The notes under the pieces are model-generated. The model did no database searches. It worked only from the letters and a program-made list of their open reading frames with translations, and was not told the origin of the DNA. Below are positions 8,941 through 15,366 of a stretch of 56,535 bases of DNA, piece after piece. The position numbers and the translations under genes were made by a program. How positions within the stretch are numbered: the first letter of the stretch is position 1; each line of letters starts with the position of its first letter. Origin of the DNA: an uncultured Clostridia bacterium (GTDB taxonomy: Bacteria; Bacillota; Clostridia; UBA1381); contig CANQXJ010000009.1 in NCBI GenBank assembly GCA_947627795.1, positions 1 through 56,535 of the forward strand. The letters run 5' to 3'.

Positions 8941-10617
8941 CTATATTATTTCTTTAATTTGATTCATACCTAACACAACGGAGTGTTCAAAGCTTTTGCA
9001 TTTGCCGTTGAATTTGCTTTCGTCGATTTCCGCGCCGTTATTGCGGAGCATTATGACATACGCGCCGTCCTCGCGTCTTATCATTATATCATTATCTGCG
9101 TTTTTGTCCCGGTCGCTCACAAACGCGAACAACTCCGACACTGCTTCGGCAACTTTGTTCCCGTCCGTGATTTTATCCGCGACAGCCGATTTTATTTTCG
9201 ACACGTCAGCGTCGGATCTTACGGAGAACGAGAGCAGCTCGTCCGCGCTGTCAAGCAGGAATATATCCCTGTATCTGCCTTTCGATTTTGCGATTGTTAC
9301 GATGATCATAGCCGCTATCACGATCCATGTTCCGTAATGATCAGCGCATAACATCACCCATAATCCCGTTATGCCGAAAAGACGCTCGAGTATATACGCA
9401 GGCGGTATTGTAAGCACAATTCCGTTGACGATTGAAATTGTGAGCGACATAGCCTTACGCTGCGTCGCGGTGAAATAGTACATGAACAGAAACGACAGTG
9501 ACATTCCGATAAATGACAGCGCGCTTATGCGGAGCGCCGGAACGATCATCGCCATTTCAGCCGGAGTTTTGTCTCCAAAAAGCCGCGCGACCGGCGCGGG
9601 AGCGATTTCTATAATAAGCGTGATTGCGGCGGCAGCGATAAGAAGTACCAAAATCGCGCGTTTCATGGCGTACTTTATTCCCTCGGAATCGCGCTCGCCC
9701 AAAAGCGCGCTTACTATCGGTATCATCGTCTGCGACGCGCCCGTTACAAACGCGGAAATAAATATCTGACAGTTTGATGCCACAGACATGGAAACCATGC
9801 CCTCCTGTCCGCCGGCGCGCTGTATCGCGATGTTCATATAAAACGTCGTGACCGTTACAAGTATCGTGCCGAGCGCGCCCGATATGCCTGTGGTAAACAG
9901 CGAGACACATTCTTTATGCAGCTTTTTCGGTGATAACGCCGCGCTCAAATCAAAATGAAGCGTATTTCCCTTGCTTCTAAAATGCGTAAGCATAATGCAG
10001 AACGCGATAACGTTTCCGATAACCGTGGCGATCGCCGAGCCCGCTATCCCCATTTTGAACGGTCCCATAAGAACTATATCCATAACAAGATTTATCGCGT
10101 TTGAAATAATTATGAGATTTGACGCGAATTTCGGTCTGCCGTCGCTGCGTATGCAGTGTACCGCGCTCGGCAGCAAAAGCGAGAACGGCGTTCCGATAAT
10201 AAACGGTATGTAGTATTTCAAAAGCTCGCTTCTCAGCGTCTCGATAGGCGTTAGAAGTTTTGCGATATCGTTTACGAACGCTAACTGTAAAATCATAAAC
10301 GCCGCGCTTAAGATAACAAGTAAAATCGCCGCCGCCGTGAATGTGGTATCGGTGGCTTCCTTGTCGTTTTTGCCCTTTGCGAACGAAATGAGCGTCGACG
10401 CGCCGATTCCGAATAATATCGTCGTGGAAAAATAAATCTGATTGACCGGCGAGAGAACGCTGATAGCCGCCATCGGCACGCTCCCGAGCATATTCCCGAC
10501 GATTATCGAATCCACCATAACGGCGATGTTGTTCGCGAGCGCCACAAGCACCGTCGGCAAAAAGTATTCGAGGTATTTTTTATTTATAATATTTCCGTTT
10601 CGTTTTAACTCGATCAT
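8941..10617 (-). CDS. MATE family efflux transporter with C-terminal HATPase-like extension
   Basis: 558 residues. The first ~445 form a 12-helix MATE exporter (opening helix with LANNIAVMVDSIIVGNMLG, many Gly/Pro-rich helices); typical MATE proteins end near 450. The remaining ~110 residues are soluble and end in LRNNGAEID and VLGMNQIKEI, which resemble degenerate G1 and G2 boxes of the GHKL/HATPase fold. Start from AAGGAG 9 bases before ATG, with a good promoter upstream. The gene is first in the operon, and the NRPS follows after 12 bases, so it probably exports the NRPS product. The role of the extension is unknown; it may be a regulatory domain. Confidence 0.88.
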   Translation of the reverse strand: MIELKRNGNIINKKYLEYFLPTVLVALANNIAVMVDSIIVGNMLGSVPMAAISVLSPVNQIYFSTTILFGIGASTLISFAKGKNDKEATDTTFTAAAILLVILSAAFMILQLAFVNDIAKLLTPIETLRSELLKYYIPFIIGTPFSLLLPSAVHCIRSDGRPKFASNLIIISNAINLVMDIVLMGPFKMGIAGSAIATVIGNVIAFCIMLTHFRSKGNTLHFDLSAALSPKKLHKECVSLFTTGISGALGTILVTVTTFYMNIAIQRAGGQEGMVSMSVASNCQIFISAFVTGASQTMIPIVSALLGERDSEGIKYAMKRAILVLLIAAAAITLIIEIAPAPVARLFGDKTPAEMAMIVPALRISALSFIGMSLSFLFMYYFTATQRKAMSLTISIVNGIVLTIPPAYILERLFGITGLWVMLCADHYGTWIVIAAMIIVTIAKSKGRYRDIFLLDSADELLSFSVRSDADVSKIKSAVADKITDGNKVAEAVSELFAFVSDRDKNADNDIMIRREDGAYVIMLRNNGAEIDESKFNGKCKSFEHSVVLGMNQIKEII

Positions 10618-10653
10618 TGTTAATCTCCTTATAAAAAATATGATCCTAACTAT

Positions 10654-10683
10654 ATTTTACTACAAATCTTATATTCGGAGCAA
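10654..10683 (-). promoter_or_regulatory. Predicted sigma-A promoter of MATE-NRPS operon
   Basis: On the minus strand TTGCTC (10678-10683), 18-base spacer, TAAAAT (10654-10659), about 37 bases before the MATE start codon. The -35 is imperfect. Confidence 0.5.
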
Positions 10684-11262
10684 CTGAATTTTACGATGTT
10701 TAATGTGATTTTTACGTTTTTTTGAGAATTTTATAAAACAAATACCGCAATCCCGTCACGCCGTATACGCCGATACATTTTTACGCCGTATATTGACGTA
10801 CCGTTTCGGTACCCGAGATGCCCGCCGTATATTTAATGTTATCATTCACAAAGGCGTTAGGTATTCATCGTTTTAATGACATCCGCCCCAACAATTTGGT
10901 AGTCTACGGTCCATAACCGTTGTCGTCCAAGAATGTGCAGACCGTTTTATTTAAGTCACTGTCTCCTCGACAGACAAAATTTTAAACATGGCGCACTTCT
11001 GTTTTTTATTGTAGCATACTAATGTTAAAGTTTTGTTTAAGTTTTATTAAAATGTTATAAGAAACGCTTTACGTAGAGCCAATTACCGTGACTGATACAA
11101 CAACTTGGAGGGGTGACAGTTATAGTATCGTAAATCATAAAAGCTTATAAAAGTTGCTAAAGAAAAAGGCCATATCACCCTTTTGACATACTGCGACGAC
11201 GAAATTTCCGATGTTACGATGGATCAAACGAGACTTCGCGGGTGCTGGCTTGTAAAGAAAAA
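10684..11262. other. Gene-poor region between MATE gene and tRNA pair
   Basis: No complete gene is visible. It contains three copies of the word CGCCGTATA (near 10761, 10784 and 10822), a 15-base perfect palindrome around GTACCG-TTT-CGGTAC at 10798-10812, a promoter-like TTGTTT-17-TATAAG near 11030-11065 on the plus strand, and a good ribosome binding site (GGAGGGG near 11107) in front of a seven-codon GTG ORF. The fragment at 11141-11265 follows directly. It looks like the remains of a small gene plus leader. Confidence 0.35.
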
Positions 11263-11265
11263 CGA
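11141..11265 (+). pseudogene. Orphan coding fragment, probably frameshifted small gene
   Basis: Immediately after an in-frame TAA (11138-11140) the frame reads about 40 residues of convincing protein (KEKGHITLLTYCDDEISDV then RLRGCWLVKK) and then runs into the tRNA terminator hairpin. There is no start codon at its front, but a promoter-like element and GGAGGGGTG lie 30 bases upstream in another frame. A single frameshift could join them. Family not recognised. Confidence 0.3.
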
Positions 11266-11301
11266 GTGTTCTTACAGCTTTAAATTCTGTAAGAACACTC
11301 G
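11252..11301 (-). terminator. Terminator of the tRNA-Ser/tRNA-Pro transcript
   Basis: Perfect 15-bp stem CGAGTGTTCTTACAG / CTGTAAGAACACTCG (11263-11277, 11287-11301), 9-base loop, followed on the minus strand by TTTTTCTTTACA. Confidence 0.9.
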
Positions 11302-11304
11302 GTA

Positions 11305-11381
11305 TGGTCGAGATGACAGGATTTGAACCTGCGGCCCCTACGTCCCGAACGTAGTGCTCTACCAAACTGAGCCACATCTCG
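11305..11381 (-). tRNA. tRNA-Pro(CGG)
   Basis: 77 nt with encoded CCA. The acceptor stem CGAGATG pairs with CATCTCG (discriminator A), the D arm is GCTC...GAGC, the anticodon stem CTACG/CGTAG encloses TTCGGGA with anticodon CGG, and the T arm is GCAGG-TTCAAAT-CCTGT. It is second in a two-tRNA transcript and ends just before the terminator. Confidence 0.95.
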
Positions 11382-11388
11382 GTAAGAT

Positions 11389-11477
11389 TGGCGGAGAAGG
11401 TGGGATTCGAACCCACGCGCCCTTTCGGACGACCGCATTTCGAGTGCGGCTCGTTATGACCACTTCGATACTTCTCC
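11389..11477 (-). tRNA. tRNA-Ser(CGA)
   Basis: 89 nt with encoded CCA and discriminator G. The acceptor stem GGAGAAG pairs with CTTCTCC, the anticodon loop CTCGAAA gives CGA, and the long class II variable arm (TCGTCCGAAAGGGCG) is diagnostic for serine. First in the transcript, 7 bases before tRNA-Pro. Confidence 0.95.
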
Positions 11478-11496
11478 ACACTTCTCGTACTTGAAT

Positions 11497-11525
11497 ATAT
11501 TAACATAAACAGCCCGCATTGTCAA
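11497..11525 (-). promoter_or_regulatory. Strong sigma-A promoter of the tRNA pair
   Basis: Minus strand TTGACA (11520-11525), 17-base spacer, TAATAT (11497-11502), 19 bases before tRNA-Ser. Confidence 0.85.
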
Positions 11526-11560
11526 GCATTAATTTTAAAAAATCACAACTTTTTTCGGGA

Positions 11561-11590
11561 CAAAAATACGGGCGAATATCCTCCGCCCGC
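11561..11590 (-). terminator. Terminator after mscL
   Basis: CGGGCG / CGCCCG stem (11569-11574, 11584-11589), followed on the minus strand by TATTTTTG. Confidence 0.75.
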
Positions 11591-11616
11591 ATACTGTTCG
11601 TTGAGCAATACCGAAA

Positions 11617-12057
11617 TTACTTATTATTCTTTAACAAATCACGTATTTCCGTGAGCAGCTCTTCCTGAGTCGGTCCCGCGGGAGCTTCCTCAGCCGGAGC
11701 TTCCGTTTTCTTTGTCATCTTGTCCTTCATTGTGTTGATTGCCTTAACAACGCAGAAAATTACAAACGCCATAAGCAGGAAATTGATAACCGCGCCGATA
11801 AACGAGCCTATCGCGATTTCCGTGCCCGGAATCATAAAGCTCGAGAATGATTCCGCTTCCTCAAGCGCTCCGCCCGCGCCTACAGCGTTTGCGCCCTTTG
11901 CAGCGAGTCCGCCCAAAAGACCTAATAATGGATTTATAATGTCCTCGACAAGCGAATTAACTATTGCCGTGAAAGCGCCGCCGACAACAACACCGACCGC
12001 CATATCCATCGCGTTGCCCTTTGCGATGAATTCCTTGAATTCGTCAAAAAATTTCAT
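11617..12057 (-). CDS. mscL: Large-conductance mechanosensitive channel MscL
   Basis: 146 residues, the normal family length. The conserved N-terminal amphipathic segment (MKFFDEFKEFIAKGNAMD) leads into TM1 with the Gly-rich pore lining (AVGVVVGGAFTAIV), then a periplasmic-type loop, TM2 (FLLMAFVIFCVVKAI) and a charged C-terminal helix. The protein forms a homopentameric tension-gated pore in the cytoplasmic membrane that releases solutes on hypo-osmotic shock. The start follows AAGGGGGT. It sits 24 bases downstream of glyS on the same strand, so co-transcription with glyS is likely, and it ends at its own terminator. Confidence 0.97.
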   Translation of the reverse strand: MKFFDEFKEFIAKGNAMDMAVGVVVGGAFTAIVNSLVEDIINPLLGLLGGLAAKGANAVGAGGALEEAESFSSFMIPGTEIAIGSFIGAVINFLLMAFVIFCVVKAINTMKDKMTKKTEAPAEEAPAGPTQEELLTEIRDLLKNNK

Positions 12058-12081
12058 GGTATAAAACCCCCTTAAAGTATT

Positions 12082-13473
12082 TTAGAATTTTAGTTTATAA
12101 TTAAAGAATGTCTCCAATTCCTCAATTTTCACTCTCTGCTGTTCCATGGTGTCTCTGTCGCGAATGGTAACGGCATTGTCTTCAAGGGAGTCGAAGTCAA
12201 ATGTTATGCAATACGGAGTACCGATTTCGTCCTGTCTGCGGTAACGCTTGCCTATCGAGCCGGCGTTGTCGTATTCGCAGTTAAAGTGCTTTGTGAGCAT
12301 TTCGTATACGGCTGTAGCGCCCTCGTCGAGCTTCTTCGAGAGCGGGAGTACCGCCGCCTTTACCGGAGCCAAAGCCGGATGTAAATGCAGCACTACGCGG
12401 CTGTCGCCGCCTTCAAGCTGTTCCTCGTCGTACGCCTCGCAAAGGAACGCCAAAGCGACTCTGTCCGCGCCGAGCGACGGCTCGATGCAGTAGGGAACAT
12501 ATCGCTCGTTTGTGGTCGGATCGATATATTCCATGCTTTCGCCCGAATGTTCCTGATGCTGCTTTAAGTCGTAGTCGGTTCTGTCGGCTATTCCCCAAAG
12601 CTCGCCCCAGCCGAACGGGAACATAAACTCTATATCAGCCGTAGCGTTCGAATAGAACGCCAGCTCCTCCGGCGAGTGGTCGCGGAAACGCAGATTTTCC
12701 TCCTTCATGCCGAGGCTCAAGAGGAAGTTCATGCAGTATTCCTTCCAATAAGCGTGCCATTCGAGGTCCGTGCCGGGCGCGCAGAAAAATTCAAGCTCCA
12801 TCTGCTCAAACTCGCGCGTGCGGAAAATGAAGTTGCCCGGAGTTATCTCATTTCTGAACGACTTGCCTATCTGTCCGATTCCGAACGGGATCTTTTTGCG
12901 GCTCGTTCTCTGAACGCTTTTGAAGTTTACAAATATTCCCTGCGCCGTTTCGGGACGCAGATACACAACCGATGACGAGTCCTCGGTCACGCCTTGGAAC
13001 GTCTTGAACATCAGGTTAAATTCGCGTATGTCCGTGAAATTGTGCTTGCCGCACTTCGGGCATACGATGTTGTGCTCCTCTATATACGCGAGCATCTTAT
13101 CCTTCGCCCAACCGTCAACAGTGATATCCTCGCCGTGCTCGTGGGCGAAGTCCTCGATGAGCTTGTCCGCTCTGTGGCGGGATTTACATTCCTTGCAATC
13201 CATCAGGGGATCGGAAAATCCGCCCACGTGACCGGATGCAACCCATACCTCCGGGTTCATCAGAATCGCGCTGTCCTGACCTACATTATATTTTGATTCC
13301 TGGATAAATTTTTTCCACCAAGCCCTTTTTACGTTATTTTTGAACTCCACGCCTAAAGGACCGTAATCCCACGAGTTGGCGAGTCCGCCATAGATTTCGC
13401 TGCCGGGATATACATAGCCCCTGCCCTTGCAAAGAGCGACGATTTTGTCCATTGTCTTTTCAGTGTTCTTCAT
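12082..13473 (-). CDS. glyS: Glycyl-tRNA synthetase (single-chain, alpha2 type)
   Basis: 463 residues, the usual length of the dimeric class II GlyRS of Gram-positive bacteria and archaea rather than the GlyQ/GlyS tetramer. Features: N-terminal motif 1 region ([18 protein letters not shown]), a zinc-type insertion with CKEC and CPKCGKH, motif 2 ([20 protein letters not shown]), motif 3 ([12 protein letters not shown]) and a C-terminal anticodon-binding domain. It charges tRNA-Gly. A strong promoter lies 35 bases upstream of the ATG with GAGGTG as ribosome binding site. The leader is too short for a T-box, so that common control of synthetase genes is absent here. Confidence 0.97.
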   Translation of the reverse strand: MKNTEKTMDKIVALCKGRGYVYPGSEIYGGLANSWDYGPLGVEFKNNVKRAWWKKFIQESKYNVGQDSAILMNPEVWVASGHVGGFSDPLMDCKECKSRHRADKLIEDFAHEHGEDITVDGWAKDKMLAYIEEHNIVCPKCGKHNFTDIREFNLMFKTFQGVTEDSSSVVYLRPETAQGIFVNFKSVQRTSRKKIPFGIGQIGKSFRNEITPGNFIFRTREFEQMELEFFCAPGTDLEWHAYWKEYCMNFLLSLGMKEENLRFRDHSPEELAFYSNATADIEFMFPFGWGELWGIADRTDYDLKQHQEHSGESMEYIDPTTNERYVPYCIEPSLGADRVALAFLCEAYDEEQLEGGDSRVVLHLHPALAPVKAAVLPLSKKLDEGATAVYEMLTKHFNCEYDNAGSIGKRYRRQDEIGTPYCITFDFDSLEDNAVTIRDRDTMEQQRVKIEELETFFNYKLKF

Positions 13474-13508
13474 AAATGCACCTCATAACTATTTTATTAT
13501 ATACCATT

Positions 13509-13537
13509 ATTTTACCAATATATAGTATATTTGTCAA
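13509..13537 (-). promoter_or_regulatory. Strong sigma-A promoter of glyS-mscL
   Basis: Minus strand TTGACA (13532-13537), 17-base spacer, TAAAAT (13509-13514). Confidence 0.85.
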
Positions 13538-13632
13538 GGAAATGTTGACTGAAATGACAAAAAATTGTGCCCGCGCATAAGCCGGAACAACCCGATTCGG
13601 CTGCTTATGTAAACGCGGAAATGTTAATAAAG

Positions 13633-13728
13633 TTATTCACTTTATCCACAAAAAGTGTGGATAACTAAAAAAAGTACAAGTATTCAGCGGAAAGCCGACA
13701 GGTTTTGCGTGGATAAATTCGTGGATAG
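13633..13728. other. Cluster of DnaA-box-like sequences
   Basis: Two perfect DnaA boxes face each other: TTATCCACA at 13642-13650 and TGTGGATAA at 13656-13664. Flanking near-matches are TTATTCACT (13633-13641), CGTGGATAA (13708-13716) and CGTGGATAG (13720-13728). A strongly AT-rich stretch follows (about 13750-13860). Genes diverge from this point: glyS, mscL, tRNAs, MATE and NRPS to the left; VTC, DUF4956 and CotH to the right. This fits a DnaA-binding locus, possibly a replication origin or a DnaA titration cluster. No dnaA or dnaN is in the window. Confidence 0.55.
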
Positions 13729-13897
13729 CGTGGACTGTAACGGAGGCGTAATTAAAATGTAAATTAATTATGTAAATAGTGGAATGAGCATTCATATTTT
13801 GTTAACAGAATTTACAATATACCCTATATGTATTTAAGGTAAATTTAAGATTAAGCATTTACAATAGTCACAGAAAATAACGGAAGGGGATGAATAT

Positions 13898-14581
13898 ATG
13901 AACGAACGCAAATTCCGTCACGAATATAAATATTTCATAACGTATTCGGACTACCTCGCGCTCTCGTCGCGCCTGTCCGCTGTCGCCATGCACGACACGC
14001 ACACGGGCGGCTCGGGAGAGTACAATATCCGAAGCCTGTACTTCGATAATCTATACGACAGCGCGCTGAAGGATAAGATAAACGGCGTGAACAACCGCGG
14101 GAAATTCCGCATCCGCTGCTATAATTACGACGATTCGTTTGTCAGGCTCGAAAAAAAGAGCAAGATAAACGGTCTGTGCAATAAGATTTCCGCGCCGCTC
14201 ACGCGCGGGGAAACGGAGCGTATCATAAACGGCGATATCGCGTGGATGCCGGAAAGCGGACGCGCGCTCGTAGTGGAGCTGTATTCGAAAATGAAGGCGG
14301 GGCTGTTAAAGCCGAAGGTAATAGTAGAATACACCCGCGAGCCGTATGTGTTCCGCGCGGGCAACGTGCGTATCACGTTTGACTATAACCTGCGGACGGG
14401 GCTTAAATGCACAGATTTGTTCGATTTTGCCGCTCCGCTCGTTTCAACCAACGCGGGCGAAATACTTGTCGAGATAAAATATGACGAGTTCCTGCCCGAC
14501 ATTATCCGCGATATAGCACAGATAAACAACCGCCAATGCGGCGCGTTTTCGAAGTACGGCGCGTGCAGGATGTACGGCTGA
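13898..14581 (+). CDS. VTC-domain (polyphosphate-polymerase-like) protein
   Basis: 227 residues covering one VTC domain. The hallmarks are an N-terminal RHEYKYF, YNIRSLYFDN, RGKFRIRCYN and LEKKSKINGLCNK, then basic strands (KPKVIVEYTREPY, VRITFDYNLRTG) and a late Glu (EILVEIKYDEF). In the yeast VTC complex such a tunnel domain makes polyphosphate from ATP. Bacterial stand-alone versions are mostly uncharacterised. There is no membrane segment here; the downstream DUF4956 membrane protein may provide one. Start follows GGAAGGGGATGAAT. It is the first gene of a VTC-DUF4956-CotH set, and I see no convincing promoter in the AT-rich leader. Confidence 0.9.
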   Translation: MNERKFRHEYKYFITYSDYLALSSRLSAVAMHDTHTGGSGEYNIRSLYFDNLYDSALKDKINGVNNRGKFRIRCYNYDDSFVRLEKKSKINGLCNKISAPLTRGETERIINGDIAWMPESGRALVVELYSKMKAGLLKPKVIVEYTREPYVFRAGNVRITFDYNLRTGLKCTDLFDFAAPLVSTNAGEILVEIKYDEFLPDIIRDIAQINNRQCGAFSKYGACRMYG

Positions 14582-14669
14582 AAACGGTTAAAAACGGTGC
14601 AAAAACTGCGCAAAAACGCACGAAAATGACGCAAAAACCACACAAAAATAACACAAAAACAGGTCAAAA
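14581..14669. other. Nine helically phased A-tracts (predicted curved DNA)
   Basis: Runs of 4-5 A are centred near 14582, 14592, 14603, 14614, 14624, 14635, 14646, 14657 and 14667, with spacings of 9.5-11 bases (mean about 10.6). This matches the helical repeat and should give strong intrinsic curvature. It spans the gap between the VTC and DUF4956 genes and ends at the DUF4956 ribosome binding site. The frame through it has no stop, so it could also be translated as a Lys/Thr-rich leader. Confidence 0.7.
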
Positions 14670-14682
14670 GGAGAATAAAACA

Positions 14683-15357
14683 ATGAGCTTTAACGATATT
14701 TTCAAATCAAATTTCTTAGATAATATAACCTCGGTGTCAATATTAGACATGGTGATCGCGATGCTTCTTGCGTTCGCGATAGGACTTTTCATATTTCTCG
14801 TTTATAAAAAGACGTTCAGCGGTGTTATGTACTCGTCCTCGTTCGGCGTTACGCTCGTGGCGCTGACGCTGATCTCGACGTTCGTAATACTCGCCGTCAC
14901 GAGCAATGTTGTACTCTCGCTCGGCATGGTAGGCGCGCTGTCAATAGTACGTTTCAGAACGGCGATAAAGGAGCCGCTCGATATAGCGTTCCTGTTCTGG
15001 GCTATCGCGGCGGGAATAGTTCTCGCGGCGGGCATGATACCGCTGGCGGTATTCGGAAGCGTTTTGATAGGCGTGATATTGCTCATATTCTGCAACAAAA
15101 AATCATCGGACAGCCCGTATATCGTTATTATAAACTGTGATGGACAGCAGTCGGAAAAGGCGGCTGCGGAGGTGCTTTCGGCGCAGGTTAAGAAGATGGT
15201 CGTAAAAAGCAAGACGGTTACGGCGGATTCGTGCGAGCTTAACTACGAGGTTCGCTTAAAGCCCGACGGAAACACAGATTTCGTTCACGCGCTCACGGGC
15301 GTTGAGGGAGTCAGAAACGCGGTGCTCGTAAGCTATAACGGCGATTACATGAATTAA
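14683..15357 (+). CDS. DUF4956 membrane protein
   Basis: 224 residues. An N-terminal half of about four hydrophobic helices (first near residues 20-40) carries the family's conserved LSIVRFRTAIKEP stretch between helices. A soluble C-terminal half of about 85 residues has an alternating strand/helix pattern. The start is ATG 14683 behind AAAAGGAG; the frame is open further upstream to 14536, but that would translate the repetitive A-tract region and overlap the VTC gene. DUF4956 proteins repeatedly neighbour VTC and CotH genes. Function is unknown; a membrane anchor or channel for the VTC partner is a reasonable inference. Confidence 0.85.
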   Translation: MSFNDIFKSNFLDNITSVSILDMVIAMLLAFAIGLFIFLVYKKTFSGVMYSSSFGVTLVALTLISTFVILAVTSNVVLSLGMVGALSIVRFRTAIKEPLDIAFLFWAIAAGIVLAAGMIPLAVFGSVLIGVILLIFCNKKSSDSPYIVIINCDGQQSEKAAAEVLSAQVKKMVVKSKTVTADSCELNYEVRLKPDGNTDFVHALTGVEGVRNAVLVSYNGDYMN

Positions 15358-15366
15358 GGTGATACT

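Noticed and set aside
11135-11506. Minus-strand ORF across the tRNA genes
   Set aside because: It covers two well-formed tRNAs and their terminator, so it is not coding.
13474-13540. T-box riboswitch for glyS
   Set aside because: The promoter lies only about 35 bases before the start codon, so there is no room for a T-box.
14536-14682. N-terminal extension of the DUF4956 protein
   Set aside because: It would translate the A-tract repeat and overlap the VTC gene. ATG 14683 has the ribosome binding site.
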